A stretch of DNA of 64,000 bases, taken from assembly GCF_006352025.1 (NCBI RefSeq), contig NZ_CP040936.1, forward strand, positions 2,480,001 through 2,544,000, read 5' to 3'. The stretch's first letter is position 1. Every line of letters begins with the position of its first letter. Both the position numbers and the translations under genes were made by a program. The notes beneath the pieces are model-generated. The model ran no database searches and had not been told where the DNA came from. It saw only the letters and a list, made by a program, of their open reading frames with translations. This document shows positions 52,802-62,341 of this stretch, one piece after another. This stretch comes from Hymenobacter sp. DG01 (GTDB lineage: Bacteria > Bacteroidota > Bacteroidia > Cytophagales > Hymenobacteraceae).

Positions 52802-52849
52802 AATAATATCGTTTTAAAAAAAGTCCTGTCAGCATTAAAAGAAATCGGA

Positions 52850-52857
52850 CAAAAATA
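52850..52857 (-). promoter_or_regulatory. -7 box for the aroB operon
   Basis: TATTTTTG on the minus strand fits TAnnTTTG, 49 bases upstream of the aroB start. The nearest TTG is only 13 bases further upstream. Confidence 0.4.
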
Positions 52858-52925
52858 GCTTGCTTTGATGCAACTATTCAGCCTGAATTCTGCTCATACC
52901 AGTGCAACTTACTTTCTATTCAGTT

Positions 52926-53381
52926 ATGACTTCTTTTGTACGTGGTGTATTTCTAGTAACGCTAGGGGCAGCGGGGCTGCTTACCGCCGGCTGTAGCCGC
53001 GAATCGGTGCCCACCGTGGAGGAAAAGCTGGTGGGCCGCTGGGAGTGGCAGCAAACGGAAACCGGCAGGCAGCAGGCACTTACGCCGGGCAATACCGGCC
53101 ACCGGGTGCTGGTAGAGTTTGACCGGCGCGGGCGGGCTCGGTTTTACCAGGACGGGCAGCTGGTTAGCGCAGCCGCCTTTTCGGTTCGGCGCGTGATGAG
53201 CGGCTTTGGGCAGCCTTCGCAGCACGTCATTATTTACCGGGGCTACCAGAACAACCAATACTATTCGGTTTCGGGCAACCGCCTGCACCTGCAGGATGCC
53301 AGCGGCAAAAGCTCGGCCCACACCTACATCCGGGCTACTCCGGAAGTTTCGGCGCGGTCGGCGGTTCCAGGCGTTTTGTAG
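52926..53381 (+). CDS. Lipocalin-like lipoprotein
   Basis: A 151-residue lipoprotein with lipobox TAGC. After the Cys comes SVPTVEEKLVGRWEWQQTETG, a lipocalin-like opening where the Gly-x-Trp is conserved, then beta-strands such as GHRVLVEFDRRGRARFYQDG and NQYYSVSGNRLHLQD. It probably folds as a small beta-barrel at the outer membrane or in the periplasm. The ligand is unknown. The start is ATG 52926. Confidence 0.75.
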   Translation: MTSFVRGVFLVTLGAAGLLTAGCSRESVPTVEEKLVGRWEWQQTETGRQQALTPGNTGHRVLVEFDRRGRARFYQDGQLVSAAAFSVRRVMSGFGQPSQHVIIYRGYQNNQYYSVSGNRLHLQDASGKSSAHTYIRATPEVSARSAVPGVL

Positions 53382-53466
53382 CGCCCTTTTCGGGGTAGCA
53401 GGTACTGGCCCGGGGTAGGCCGGCGGCAGGCACGTAGCGTTGGGCTAGAGGGAGGCAACTATCCGG

Positions 53467-53495
53467 TTTGGAACAATGTTTACCGGTTATCTTTG
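53467..53495 (+). promoter_or_regulatory. Bacteroidota-type promoter for proline dehydrogenase
   Basis: TTTG (53467-53470), a 17-base gap, then TATCTTTG (53488-53495), an exact match to TTTG / TAnnTTTG. It lies 47 bases before the start at 53543. This is the best-formed promoter in the window. Confidence 0.7.
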
Positions 53496-53542
53496 CGGTA
53501 CCAACTCCCACCCGGTTGCCACTTATCCCCTACCACCCCACG

Positions 53543-54736
53543 ATGCCCACTACGCAAGCCCCACCCGTTTCCTTCGACGATACTGCCGTTGCTTTCGCCT
53601 CCAAGTCGGATGGTGAGCTGCGTAAGATGTATGCCCTGTTCGCGGCCATGAACAACAACTCGCTGGTAAAAACCGGCGGGGGCCTGATGAAAGCCGCCCT
53701 GAAGTGGCAGCTGCCGGGCACCAAGTTTCTGATTAAGAACTCTATTTTCGAGCAGTTCTGCGGGGGCGAGTCCATTCAGGAGTGTTTGCCCGTTATTCAG
53801 GAGCTCGGGCGCTACCACATCGGCACCATTCTCGATTATTCCGTGGAAGGGGAAGGCAACGACAAGAGCTTCGATGCCACCACCACCGAGCTGCTGGCTA
53901 CCATTGATCTGGCCCACCGCTCCCAGAACATTCCGTTCTCGGTGTTTAAAGTAACGGGGGTAGGCGACGCGGCCATTCTGGAGAAAGTGCAGCAGGGCAC
54001 GCCCCTGTCGCCGGCGGAGCAGGCCAGCTTCGAGCGGACCAAAAAGCGTATTAACGCCATTTGTGCTCGTGCCCACCAGTATGGGGTGCGGGTTTTCGTG
54101 GATGCCGAGGAAAGCTGGTTTCAGGAAACCATTGACCAGCTTACCTATGAGATGATGCAGCGCTACAACCGCGAGTCAGCCATTGTCTGGAATACGTATC
54201 AACTCTACCGCCACGACCGGCTCGATGCACTGGCGAAAGCCCACCTCGATGCGGAGCGCGGCGGCTACTTCCTGGGCGGCAAGCTGGTGCGCGGAGCTTA
54301 TATGGAGAAAGAAGGGCGCGTAGCCCAGCAGCAAGGTCGCCCTAACCCCATCAACCCCAGCAAACAGGCCACCGACGACCTCTATAACGAAGCGCTGCGC
54401 TATTGCATTGAGCACGCCGACCGCATCAGCATTTGCGCGGGTACGCACAACGAGGCCAGCTCGCTGCTGCTTACGGAACTGATGCAGGAGCACGGCCTGC
54501 GCCCCAACGACTCGCGGGTGTGGTTTGCCCAGCTCTACGGCATGAGCGACAACCTCAGCTACAACCTGGCCCATGCTGGGTATAACACGGCCAAGTACGT
54601 ACCCTATGGCCCCGTGGAAGCCGTGATGCCCTACCTGCTGCGCCGGGCCGATGAGAATACGGCTATTGCGGGCCAAAGCAGCCGCGAGTTTCTCCTGATT
54701 CAAAAAGAAATGAACCGGCGCAAGGCCCGGGCTTAA
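53543..54736 (+). CDS. Proline dehydrogenase (monofunctional)
   Basis: A 397-residue flavoenzyme that oxidises proline to pyrroline-5-carboxylate and passes electrons to quinone. The TIM-barrel motifs LDYSVEGEG, FSVFKVTGVGD, VRVFVDAEESWFQ, GGKLVRGAYMEKE and ICAGTHNEAS are present, with the C-terminal LRRADENTAIAGQ that carries the Arg-Arg substrate-binding pair. It lacks the P5C dehydrogenase half of PutA. It has its own promoter and terminator, so it is a single-gene unit. The start is ATG 53543. Confidence 0.95.
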   Translation: MPTTQAPPVSFDDTAVAFASKSDGELRKMYALFAAMNNNSLVKTGGGLMKAALKWQLPGTKFLIKNSIFEQFCGGESIQECLPVIQELGRYHIGTILDYSVEGEGNDKSFDATTTELLATIDLAHRSQNIPFSVFKVTGVGDAAILEKVQQGTPLSPAEQASFERTKKRINAICARAHQYGVRVFVDAEESWFQETIDQLTYEMMQRYNRESAIVWNTYQLYRHDRLDALAKAHLDAERGGYFLGGKLVRGAYMEKEGRVAQQQGRPNPINPSKQATDDLYNEALRYCIEHADRISICAGTHNEASSLLLTELMQEHGLRPNDSRVWFAQLYGMSDNLSYNLAHAGYNTAKYVPYGPVEAVMPYLLRRADENTAIAGQSSREFLLIQKEMNRRKARA

Positions 54737-54774
54737 TTGCTATATAGCTGATCGGCACAGTTTTGGTTAGCGGC

Positions 54775-54819
54775 CACCCGCTGCCCGGGTTTTCTCCTGG
54801 GGCAGCGGGTGTTTTTTTT
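54775..54819 (+). terminator. Terminator after proline dehydrogenase
   Basis: A perfect 12-bp stem CACCCGCTGCCC / GGGCAGCGGGTG with a 13-base loop, then eight Ts. Confidence 0.93.
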
Positions 54820-54856
54820 GCTACATTCCGCTTTCACTTTCCCCCGTTTCCCACTC

Positions 54857-55225
54857 ATGACCGGCCGAGTACGCAGCCATTTGATCCGATTTGCCCGCAC
54901 CCAGGTAGGTACAACCAGCTACCTGAATCTGGTTCAGGAAGCAGAGTTAGGCCTGAACCTGGACATTTCCCACGAGAAAGCCCGTCTTAATGAGATTCTG
55001 GCGGAGATTACGGAAACCGAGTTCCGGGCTGGCCGCCCCCTGCTGAGCTGCCTGGTGAAAGTAGAAGGCTCCAAGGGCCAGGGCGACAACTTCTATAAGC
55101 TCTGTGAGCGGCTCGGCCTGGGAGAGTGGCGGACACTGAAGCAACAGGAGGATTTCCTGAAAACCATCCGGCGCGAGGCCCGCGAGTTTTGGAAAGACAA
55201 TAGCAACTTCGAAAAATTTGGATAG
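54857..55225 (+). CDS. Hypothetical protein
   Basis: A 122-residue cytoplasmic protein with alpha/beta character: FARTQVGTTSYLNLVQEAELGLNL, a GRPLLSCLVKVEGSKGQGDNFYKL segment and a helical, charged C-terminus. I do not recognise a named family. The start is ATG 54857; the longer frame would place a false hydrophobic stretch before it. A terminator follows at 55229. Confidence 0.7.
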   Translation: MTGRVRSHLIRFARTQVGTTSYLNLVQEAELGLNLDISHEKARLNEILAEITETEFRAGRPLLSCLVKVEGSKGQGDNFYKLCERLGLGEWRTLKQQEDFLKTIRREAREFWKDNSNFEKFG

Positions 55226-55228
55226 CCT

Positions 55229-55261
55229 AAAAGGCTCATAAGGGCTTCAGGAGCCTTTTTT
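55229..55261 (+). terminator. Terminator after the 122-residue hypothetical gene
   Basis: AAGGCTC pairs with GAGCCTT, followed by TTTTTG. Short but typical. Confidence 0.75.
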
Positions 55262-55415
55262 GAATGGATGTGAGCAGAAAAATCAAAAATATTTCTGCAA
55301 CCCCATAAGAGGAGCTGCCGTTAAGCAACTCGAAACCGATGTTGGATTATTTTCTTCATTAATAGTCCGCATCGGAGGTACTCTCTCCTTTCCATTCAAA
55401 TTCAATTCCACCCTT

Positions 55416-56264
55416 ATGAACACCAACGATTCGAACAACCCGATGAACACCGGTACTGGCTCAGGCGCTAACTATGGTACTGGCTCGGCCGGTACCGGCT
55501 ACGGCGCTAACACAGGTAGCGGCACTTCCAGCGGCAATATGGGGAACTCCAGCATGGGCGACTCCTCTAATCAGGGTGGCCTTGGCTCAACTTCCTCTTC
55601 GTCTTACGGATCTTCCGATACCAACCCCCACCACGACCACGACGCTACCCGTAAGGGTGCTGCCATGGCAGGCACTGCCGGTGCTACGGTTGGCGCGGGC
55701 ATCGATGCCGTGCAAAACGCTGCCGGCGACGCTGGCCGTGCTATCACGGGCAACAGTTCTACCTACGGCTCGTTCCGCGACCGTGACAGCGCTGAGCGTG
55801 CTTACCAGTCGCTTTCGTCGCGTGGCTACAGCAAAGACGATGTAAACGTGCTGATGTCGGACGACACCCGTAAAACTCACTTCGGCGACCACACTCCTGA
55901 CACGGAGCTGGGCGATAAGGCCATGGAAGGCGCCGGCGTAGGCTCGGCCATCGGTGGCACGGCTGGTGCTATCATTGGCGCTATTGCTGCCATTGGTACG
56001 TCGGTAGCACTGCCCGGCCTGGGCTTGGTAATTGCCGGTCCGATTGCTGCTGCGCTGGCTGGTGCCGGTGCCGGTGGCCTGACGGGTGGCCTGGTAGGCG
56101 CCCTGGTAGGCTCGGGTATCCCGGAAGAGCACGCCGCTGAGTATGAAAGCGACGTGAAAAACGGTAACATCGTAATGGGTGTGCGTCCGCGCAACGAGGA
56201 AGATGCCCGTTACTTTGAAGAAGAATTCCGCCGCCACAGCGGCGACAAAGTACGTCGCTACTAA
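55416..56264 (+). CDS. Glycine-rich general stress protein (YflT/GsiB-like flanking domain)
   Basis: A 282-residue protein. The first ~80 residues are Gly/Ser/Asn/Thr-rich and disordered (NYGTGSAGTGYGANTG-type repeats). A conserved domain follows with YGSFRDRDSAERAYQSLSSRGYSKDDVNVLMSD, typical of the YflT-like general stress family, then a very Gly/Ala-rich hydrophobic segment (about 183-243) with GxxxG spacing and a C-terminal EEDARYFEEEFRRHSGD. The hydrophobic part may insert in or associate with membranes. It is likely stress-induced, by family inference. The start is ATG 55416. Confidence 0.82.
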   Translation: MNTNDSNNPMNTGTGSGANYGTGSAGTGYGANTGSGTSSGNMGNSSMGDSSNQGGLGSTSSSSYGSSDTNPHHDHDATRKGAAMAGTAGATVGAGIDAVQNAAGDAGRAITGNSSTYGSFRDRDSAERAYQSLSSRGYSKDDVNVLMSDDTRKTHFGDHTPDTELGDKAMEGAGVGSAIGGTAGAIIGAIAAIGTSVALPGLGLVIAGPIAAALAGAGAGGLTGGLVGALVGSGIPEEHAAEYESDVKNGNIVMGVRPRNEEDARYFEEEFRRHSGDKVRRY

Positions 56265-56582
56265 TCTGGCAACAGGTTTGCAATGAAAAGCTCTTCCTGC
56301 CTCCGGGCAGGAAGAGCTTTTTTGCTTTTCAGAGGCTGCGGGCTGCAACTCATTCCCGATTCCGTGCTTACTTGCTAATCGGCATATATTCGGGAGGCGC
56401 TGATTATGGCGCGTGCAACCTCTCCGGCTTCTTTTTCACCTTTACCCTGATAGCAAAGACCCCACGCGGGCACTTATTTCCTTACCCCTAACGTTTTCTT
56501 CTAAACCGCCGGCATTGCCTGTGCGTAGCCTGTAGCAGGCACCTTTTCTCCGACTTTTCTTCATTTCATCCCCCGTTAGTTC
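56265..56582. other. Intergenic region before the C-terminal processing protease
   Basis: About 320 bases without a gene. The first part holds the strong terminator at 56286-56323. The rest is ordinary non-coding sequence, and must carry the protease promoter, but I see no convincing TAnnTTTG box. Confidence 0.5.
56286..56323 (+). terminator. Terminator after the stress protein gene
   Basis: A perfect 15-bp stem AAAAGCTCTTCCTGC / GCAGGAAGAGCTTTT followed by more Ts. Confidence 0.93.
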
Positions 56583-58730
56583 ATGTCTTCCCCCCGACTC
56601 AAGATAGGCTTGTATGCCTCGGTGTTGCTGGCGGTGTTCGTGTTGGCTTCTTATAAGCTATACCGGCGCAACGATGGCCGCTCACCCCAGAAGGATGAAG
56701 TTCTTATCAAGGCTATGCTCCAGGGCCTGAGCCAGGCTCATTACCAGCCTGAGCGCATTGACGACGCCTTCTCCAAACGGGTTTTCGACCTGTATCTGAA
56801 GCGTCTGGACAGCAGCAAAAAGTTTCTGCTGCAGTCCGATGTGGAGCAGCTGCGCAAGTACCAGAACGATATCGACAACCAGGTGCAGCGCGGCACCCAC
56901 GAATTTATGGATCTGGGCACCCAGCTGATGGCCCAGCGCGTGAAGGACATCCAGGGCCTGTACCGGGATATCCTGTCGAAGCCGTTTGACTTTACCACCG
57001 ACGAAACCTTCGAGACGGAATCAGATAAGGTGACTTTCGCCGCCAACGCTGCCGCTCAGCGCGAAGAGTGGCGTAAGTTTCTGAAGTACCAGACCATGGT
57101 GCGCGTATCGGAAATGATGGATGAGCAGGCCAAGAAGAAGGATAAGCCGCTGGCTTCTACTTCCGCTACCCCCTCGCCCAGCACCACCTCCGAGCCCATG
57201 CGCACACCGGCTCAGATGGAGGCCGAAGCCCGCAAGCGCGTACTGAAGTACTTTGATGACTACTTCAAGGGCCTGCAGCAGACGGATGCCAATGACCGTC
57301 TGGCGATGTATGCCAATACCATTGCCAACACCTACGACCCCCACACCGAGTACTTTGCTCCCCGCGACAAAGAAACCTTTGATATTGCCATGACTGGCCG
57401 CTTTGAGGGCATTGGTGCTTCTCTGCAGGAAAAGGATGGGCAGATCAAGGTTTCCGACATTATCCCGGGTAGCGCTTCTTACCGCCAGGGCGAGCTGAAG
57501 GCCGGCGACATTATTCTGCGGGTAGCCCAGGGTTCGGCCGAGCCGGTATCGGTGGAAGGCATGCGCTTGGAAAAGGCGGTGTCTATAATTAAGGGCAAGA
57601 AAGGCACGGAAGTACGCCTGACGGTGAAAAAGCCTGATGCCAGCACCAAAATCATCTCTATCATCCGGGATGTGGTTGTAATTGAGGAAACCTACGCGCA
57701 GTCGGCTACCATCAACGACAACGGCACCAAGCTGGGCTACATCAAGCTGCCTAACTTCTACGCCGACTTCAACGACAACGGGGGCCGCAGCTCGGCTGCC
57801 GACGTGAAGAAAGAGCTGGAGAAACTGAAGGCCGAAAACGTACAGGGCGTAGTGCTCGACCTGCGCTTCAACGGCGGGGGCTCCCTGCAGGACGCCGTAG
57901 AAATGGCGGGCCTGTTCGTGGAAAGCGGCCCGGTAGTGCAGGTGCGCAACTCCCAGGGTGCTCCTACCATCCTCAACGACCGTGACCCGCGCGTGCAGTA
58001 CGGCGGTCCGCTGGTGGTACTGGTAAATAAGTACAGCGCTTCGGCTTCCGAGATTCTGGCCGCCGCTATTCAGGACTACAAGCGTGGGGTTGTAATGGGC
58101 TCGGCCAGCACGTATGGCAAAGGCACCGTACAGCGCATCTTTGACCTGGATGAAGCTATGCCCGCCGAGTTTAACAGCATCAAGCCTTTCGGTTCGCTGA
58201 AGCTCACGACCTCGAAGTTCTACCGCATCAACGGCGGCTCGACGCAGTTCAAAGGCGTTATTCCGGATATCATCCTGCCCGACGCGTACAGCTACCTCGA
58301 CCAGGGTGAGAAGGAAACCGACTACCCCCTGAAGTGGGACGAAATCACGCCGGCCCGCTACCGCGCCTGGAACGCGGCTCCGGCCATCGACAAGCTGCGC
58401 CAGGCCAGCACGGCCCGGGTTAATAGCAGCCCCAGCTTTAAGCAGCTCTCCGATATGGTAGCCCGCATGGTGAAGCGTAAGGACGACACGAAAGTATCGT
58501 TGAAGCTGGCTAACTACCGTGCTGAGCAGGAGCAGGCTAAACTGGAATCGGATAAGTATGAAGCCATCCAAAACGCGGCCCAGCCTATTGCCATAGCCCC
58601 GCTGACCTTTGATCTGCGCCAGTTGGGTGCCGATACGATTAAAGTAAACCGCGCCTCCCGCTTCGTGAAGCCCCTGAAGAAGGACATCACCCTGCGCGAA
58701 GCCGTAGCTGTGCTGAAAGACCAGATCTAG
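56583..58730 (+). CDS. C-terminal processing protease (S41, Prc/Tsp-like)
   Basis: A 715-residue periplasmic serine protease, membrane-anchored by residues 8-24. N-terminal helical region (about 40-240), PDZ domain (about 270-360, with GRFEGIGASLQEKDGQIKVSDIIPGS), then the S41 core: KLGYIKLPNFYADF, VVLDLRFNGGGSLQDAVEMAGLF and NKYSASASEILAAAIQDY with the catalytic Ser, and GKGTVQRIFDL with the partner Lys upstream. It removes C-terminal tails of envelope or mis-folded proteins. It has its own terminator. The length fits the long Tsp class, not the short CtpA class. Confidence 0.95.
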   Translation: MSSPRLKIGLYASVLLAVFVLASYKLYRRNDGRSPQKDEVLIKAMLQGLSQAHYQPERIDDAFSKRVFDLYLKRLDSSKKFLLQSDVEQLRKYQNDIDNQVQRGTHEFMDLGTQLMAQRVKDIQGLYRDILSKPFDFTTDETFETESDKVTFAANAAAQREEWRKFLKYQTMVRVSEMMDEQAKKKDKPLASTSATPSPSTTSEPMRTPAQMEAEARKRVLKYFDDYFKGLQQTDANDRLAMYANTIANTYDPHTEYFAPRDKETFDIAMTGRFEGIGASLQEKDGQIKVSDIIPGSASYRQGELKAGDIILRVAQGSAEPVSVEGMRLEKAVSIIKGKKGTEVRLTVKKPDASTKIISIIRDVVVIEETYAQSATINDNGTKLGYIKLPNFYADFNDNGGRSSAADVKKELEKLKAENVQGVVLDLRFNGGGSLQDAVEMAGLFVESGPVVQVRNSQGAPTILNDRDPRVQYGGPLVVLVNKYSASASEILAAAIQDYKRGVVMGSASTYGKGTVQRIFDLDEAMPAEFNSIKPFGSLKLTTSKFYRINGGSTQFKGVIPDIILPDAYSYLDQGEKETDYPLKWDEITPARYRAWNAAPAIDKLRQASTARVNSSPSFKQLSDMVARMVKRKDDTKVSLKLANYRAEQEQAKLESDKYEAIQNAAQPIAIAPLTFDLRQLGADTIKVNRASRFVKPLKKDITLREAVAVLKDQI

Positions 58731-58751
58731 TCTAGATACCAGTTCCCTTAG

Positions 58752-58787
58752 AAAGCCCCTGCACACTGGTTGTGCAGGGGCTTTTTT
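58752..58787 (+). terminator. Terminator after the processing protease gene
   Basis: A 14-bp stem AAAGCCCCTGCACA / TGTGCAGGGGCTTT followed by Ts. Confidence 0.93.
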
Positions 58788-58959
58788 GGCTCTGGGTCAA
58801 TGCCTCATGTATCGTTAGCAAATCGACACTGAAAAACTTATTTCACACCGCCTCATTATCATTTATAAATGTCTAATAATCAGCATTATAATTTTAGTAA
58901 ATCATGTCAATATTTTTAGCAAATAAGAACTCAAAACCTGCTATCTTGGTTTATAAAGC

Positions 58960-59997
58960 ATGACAACGATGAACACAGAAACGACCATTATTCCGCTCGT
59001 AACGGACGAGCAGAAGCAGGCTGAGGAAATCTGGCGCAAATCCATTCCGGCCCAGGTGTTCCTGAACTACTTCTTCGCCATCAACTACCACATCCAGGAG
59101 GCTGACGACGCCATGGGCGGCCTGCAGCACCTGCCTTTCTTCCGGGCCCACCAAGCTGAGCTGACTGAGGCCGACGTACAAGCTATTACCAAGCTGCTGC
59201 ACGCTAGCTGGAGCACCGAGTATGCCCTGCGCGCTACCGCCGAGCTGGGCGACGAGGACTACCTGCGCAACGCCCTGCACTGGACGTTCCCACAGGCCTA
59301 TCATACCATCATGGCTGGGCTGCAGGCCTTCCTGTACACGGCCGGCGTACGCAGCAACAACCCTTCCCTGATCCGCAGGGAGGTAGGACGTTTGGTGGTG
59401 CGCAATGCCTACCCCCGCCCTATTTCCTTCTATGCGGCTGGCGCCTACGGCGACTTCAGCATTCACCGCCTACCCCTGGCGGGCTATAAAGCCGGGCTGC
59501 ACATTGCCAGCAAGGAGATTGATGCTCAGGCTCAGATCGGGCAGTTCCTACGCACTACCCGCAAGCTGAAGGCACAAGCTACCCGCCAGCAGGTACAGGC
59601 TAACCCGAACACGGCATTGCGCAGCCAGAAGACGGGCAAGGTGCTGGATAAGTGGACGGCGGCTCACTGGCAGCAGATTACCTGGCGCCTCGGCTACACT
59701 ACCATCTTCGACCTGCTGGGCCGCCTGCGCATTTCCCAGACCAGCCGTGAGATTGAGCGCTTCGTGGAGGCTGAGATTGACTTCAAGCTGTTCCACCAGT
59801 CCTTGCTCAACATTGTGAGCTACCTCAACGGCATCCACGAAACCTACGTGGCCAAGGCTATGGGGCTGGAGCGCTACCAGCAGCTGGTGGCGGAGTTGCC
59901 GAAGCACCTGCAGAACTCCTTTATGCAGGAGCGCCTGCAAACCCGCGTTGAGCCTCAGCTCCGCGACAACGAGCCGACCATGCGCATGGCGGCCTAA
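58960..59997 (+). CDS. Uncharacterised all-helical protein
   Basis: A 345-residue protein with no signal peptide or membrane span. It is mostly alpha-helical. Recognisable stretches are EEIWRKSIPAQVFLNYFFAINYHIQEA near the start, HASWSTEYALRATAELGDEDYLRNALHW, RPISFYAAGAYGDFSIHRLPLAGYKA, and KLFHQSLLNIVSYLNGIHETYV near the end. The first region resembles HEPN-like four-helix domains, but the R-x4-H motif is missing, so this is weak. Upstream DNA is AT-rich (58800-58950). ATG 58969 is an alternative start. Confidence 0.7.
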   Translation: MTTMNTETTIIPLVTDEQKQAEEIWRKSIPAQVFLNYFFAINYHIQEADDAMGGLQHLPFFRAHQAELTEADVQAITKLLHASWSTEYALRATAELGDEDYLRNALHWTFPQAYHTIMAGLQAFLYTAGVRSNNPSLIRREVGRLVVRNAYPRPISFYAAGAYGDFSIHRLPLAGYKAGLHIASKEIDAQAQIGQFLRTTRKLKAQATRQQVQANPNTALRSQKTGKVLDKWTAAHWQQITWRLGYTTIFDLLGRLRISQTSREIERFVEAEIDFKLFHQSLLNIVSYLNGIHETYVAKAMGLERYQQLVAELPKHLQNSFMQERLQTRVEPQLRDNEPTMRMAA

Positions 59998-60038
59998 GGT
60001 ACCCGAGCTGTTTTAGTAGTCCAACTGCATATACACGT

Positions 60039-60068
60039 AAGCGCTGGCCCCCTGGGCCGGCGCTTTTT
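60039..60068 (+). terminator. Terminator after the helical protein gene
   Basis: AAGCGCTGGCC pairs with GGCCGGCGCTT (one G-U pair), then TTTTTG. Confidence 0.85.
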
Positions 60069-60152
60069 GTTTGTGCTGACCTTACCACCAATACATTTTG
60101 GCCAACTATCCAACTCTTAGGTGGTTTATGCAAATAAGTGTTAGAGCCGCGC

Positions 60153-60160
60153 TACTTTTG
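60153..60160 (+). promoter_or_regulatory. -7 box for lysS
   Basis: TACTTTTG fits TAnnTTTG, 50 bases before the start at 60211. TTTATG further upstream could be a poor -33. Confidence 0.4.
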
Positions 60161-60210
60161 CAGCTTGACTTTACCGGCCCCGCGTGGGCTTTCTTTTTAG
60201 ACCTTGTACC

Positions 60211-61773
60211 ATGCAGCACCTCAGCGAACAGGAGATAATCCGTCGTGGCAAATTGGAAGAGCTCCAGAAGCTCGGCATTGAGCCCTACCCCTCCGAGCTG
60301 TTCGACGTGAACTTCTACGCCCAGGAGATTCTCGAGAACTACCACCCCGAGCTCAACAACTTTCAGGACGTAAGCCTGGCCGGCCGCCTGATGTCGATTC
60401 GGGTGAAGGGCAAAGCCTCGTTCGCGGAGCTGCAGGACGCCTCGGGCCGGATTCAGCTCTACATCAACCGCGACGAAATCTGCCCCGGCGAAGACAAGGA
60501 ACTATATAACACAGTATTCAAGAAGCTCGTGGACCTCGGCGACTTCGTGGGCGTGAAAGGCCATGTGTTCAAGACGATGGTGGGCGAAACCTCCATCCAC
60601 GTAACCGGCTTTACGCTGCTAAGCAAGAGCCTGCGCCCTCTGCCCGTGGTAAAAGAGCGGGTTGATGAGGCTACCGGCGAGAAAATCACCTACGACGCCT
60701 TTACGGACCCCGAGCAGCGCTACCGTCAGCGCTACGTGGACCTAGTAGTGAACCCGCACGTGCGCGACGCTTTCGTGAAGCGGACCCAGCTGGTGCAAGC
60801 CATGCGCAACTACCTTAACGACAAAGGCTACCTGGAGGTGGAAACGCCTATCCTGCAGCCCCTGTACGGTGGCGCGGCGGCTCGTCCCTTCAAAACCCAC
60901 CACAACACGCTGGACATGACGCTGTATTTGCGCATTGCCAACGAATTGTACCTGAAGCGCCTGATTGTGGGTGGATTTGATGGGGTGTACGAATTCTCGA
61001 AGGACTTCCGCAACGAGGGCATGAGCCGGTTCCATAACCCGGAGTTCACCCAAATGGAACTGTACGTAGCCTACAAGGACTACTACTGGATGATGGACCT
61101 GGTGGAGGAAATGGTGGAGCGCGTGGCCCTCACGCTGCACGGCAAAACAGAAGTGCAGGTAGGTGAAAACCTCATCAACTTTCAGCGCCCCTGGAAGCGC
61201 TTTACCATGGCCGAAGCCATTGAGCACTACACGGGCTTCAACATTGATGGCAAGAGCGAAGACGAGCTGCGCGCCGCCGCCAAGGACCTGAAAGTAGGCC
61301 TTGACCCGAGCATGGGCAAAGCCAAAATCATCGACGAAATCTTCGGGGAACATGTGGAGCCTAAGCTGATTCAGCCCACGTTCATCACTGATTACCCCGT
61401 GGAAATGTCGCCGCTGGCCAAGAAGCACCGCAGCAAGCCGGGCCTGGTAGAGCGCTTTGAGGCTATTTGCAACGGCAAGGAAATTTGCAATGCCTTCTCG
61501 GAGCTCAACGACCCCATCGACCAGCGCCAGCGTTTCGAAGACCAACTGGAGCTCGGCAAGCGCGGCGACACCGAGGCGATGGTGCTCGACGAAGACTTCC
61601 TGCGGGCTCTGGAGTACGGCATGCCGCCCACGGCCGGCCTGGGCATCGGTATCGACCGCCTGAGCATGATCATGACCAACTCCAACTCCATTCAGGATGT
61701 GCTATTCTTCCCGCAAATGAAGCCGGAGTACACCAAGTCGGAAAACGCGCCGAAGCCAGAGGCGGAAGCGTAG
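60211..61773 (+). CDS. lysS: Lysyl-tRNA synthetase, class II
   Basis: A 520-residue enzyme that charges tRNA-Lys. N-terminal OB-fold (about 60-160: [33 protein letters not shown]). Class II motif 1 ([30 protein letters not shown]), motif 2 ([21 protein letters not shown]) and motif 3 ([19 protein letters not shown]). A middle insertion (about 340-400) is common in Bacteroidota LysS. The start is ATG 60211, giving [16 protein letters not shown] terminator that is part of a duplicated unit follows. Confidence 0.97.
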   Translation: MQHLSEQEIIRRGKLEELQKLGIEPYPSELFDVNFYAQEILENYHPELNNFQDVSLAGRLMSIRVKGKASFAELQDASGRIQLYINRDEICPGEDKELYNTVFKKLVDLGDFVGVKGHVFKTMVGETSIHVTGFTLLSKSLRPLPVVKERVDEATGEKITYDAFTDPEQRYRQRYVDLVVNPHVRDAFVKRTQLVQAMRNYLNDKGYLEVETPILQPLYGGAAARPFKTHHNTLDMTLYLRIANELYLKRLIVGGFDGVYEFSKDFRNEGMSRFHNPEFTQMELYVAYKDYYWMMDLVEEMVERVALTLHGKTEVQVGENLINFQRPWKRFTMAEAIEHYTGFNIDGKSEDELRAAAKDLKVGLDPSMGKAKIIDEIFGEHVEPKLIQPTFITDYPVEMSPLAKKHRSKPGLVERFEAICNGKEICNAFSELNDPIDQRQRFEDQLELGKRGDTEAMVLDEDFLRALEYGMPPTAGLGIGIDRLSMIMTNSNSIQDVLFFPQMKPEYTKSENAPKPEAEA

Positions 61774-61795
61774 TTTCCTACCCCCTGAAACGTCA

Positions 61796-61836
61796 GAAAG
61801 CCTCCCGCTCTGTACAGCGGGAGGCTTTCCTTTTTA
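61796..61836 (+). terminator. Terminator after lysS (first member of a duplicated unit)
   Basis: A 14-bp stem GAAAGCCTCCCGCT / AGCGGGAGGCTTTC followed by CTTTTT. It is the beginning of a ~293-base unit that is repeated at 62089. Confidence 0.92.
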
Positions 61837-62088
61837 ACTGACTAATTCTGTCCGTTGAACAGCCTTTGCCTGAAGAAGCTTGCGATGGGCCTGTACGATT
61901 TTACTGCCAAGGTTTGTTAACCATTCCTTTGCAGAAGCTCTACAGCCGGCAATTTTACAACAGGTGCGTATCCAACTTCTTGTAAGCCGGTTATGATATC
62001 TTTAACGGGGTAGCTCAACCAGGGTTACACGCCGGCGCAAAATTTTTCAGGAAAGTAGTGGGGCCGATACTCCTACTCCGGAAAAGCA

Positions 62089-62126
62089 GAAAGCCTCCCG
62101 CTAAATAAATGCGAGAGGCTTTCCTT
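62089..62126 (+). terminator. Terminator-like hairpin in the second copy of the duplicated unit
   Basis: GAAAGCCTCCCGC pairs with GCGAGAGGCTTTC (one mismatch) then CTTTTAA. It has diverged from the lysS terminator. Confidence 0.7.
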
Positions 62127-62341
62127 TTAATACAACTGGCTTACCCTTCCGAATGGGTTTACAGAAGAAGCTTGCGATGGACACCGCTTGATTTTACTGA
62201 CGGGTTGTTTGACCAGATCCTGTCAGAAGCTCAACGAGCCGGCAATTTTACTTGCTGTAATTTCTCCAATCTTCTCTTAAGCCGATTGTATATTCTTTAA
62301 CGGCGCTTAGGGGGTAGGGTTACAAACCGCTGAAAATATTT

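Noticed and set aside
57021..58766. 581-codon open frame on the minus strand opposite the processing protease
   Set aside because: A shadow of the S41 protease gene; no domain, no plausible start context.
62109..62300. 63-codon frame inside the second copy of the duplicated unit after lysS
   Set aside because: No equivalent frame exists in the first copy, so conservation is at the nucleotide level and not the protein level.
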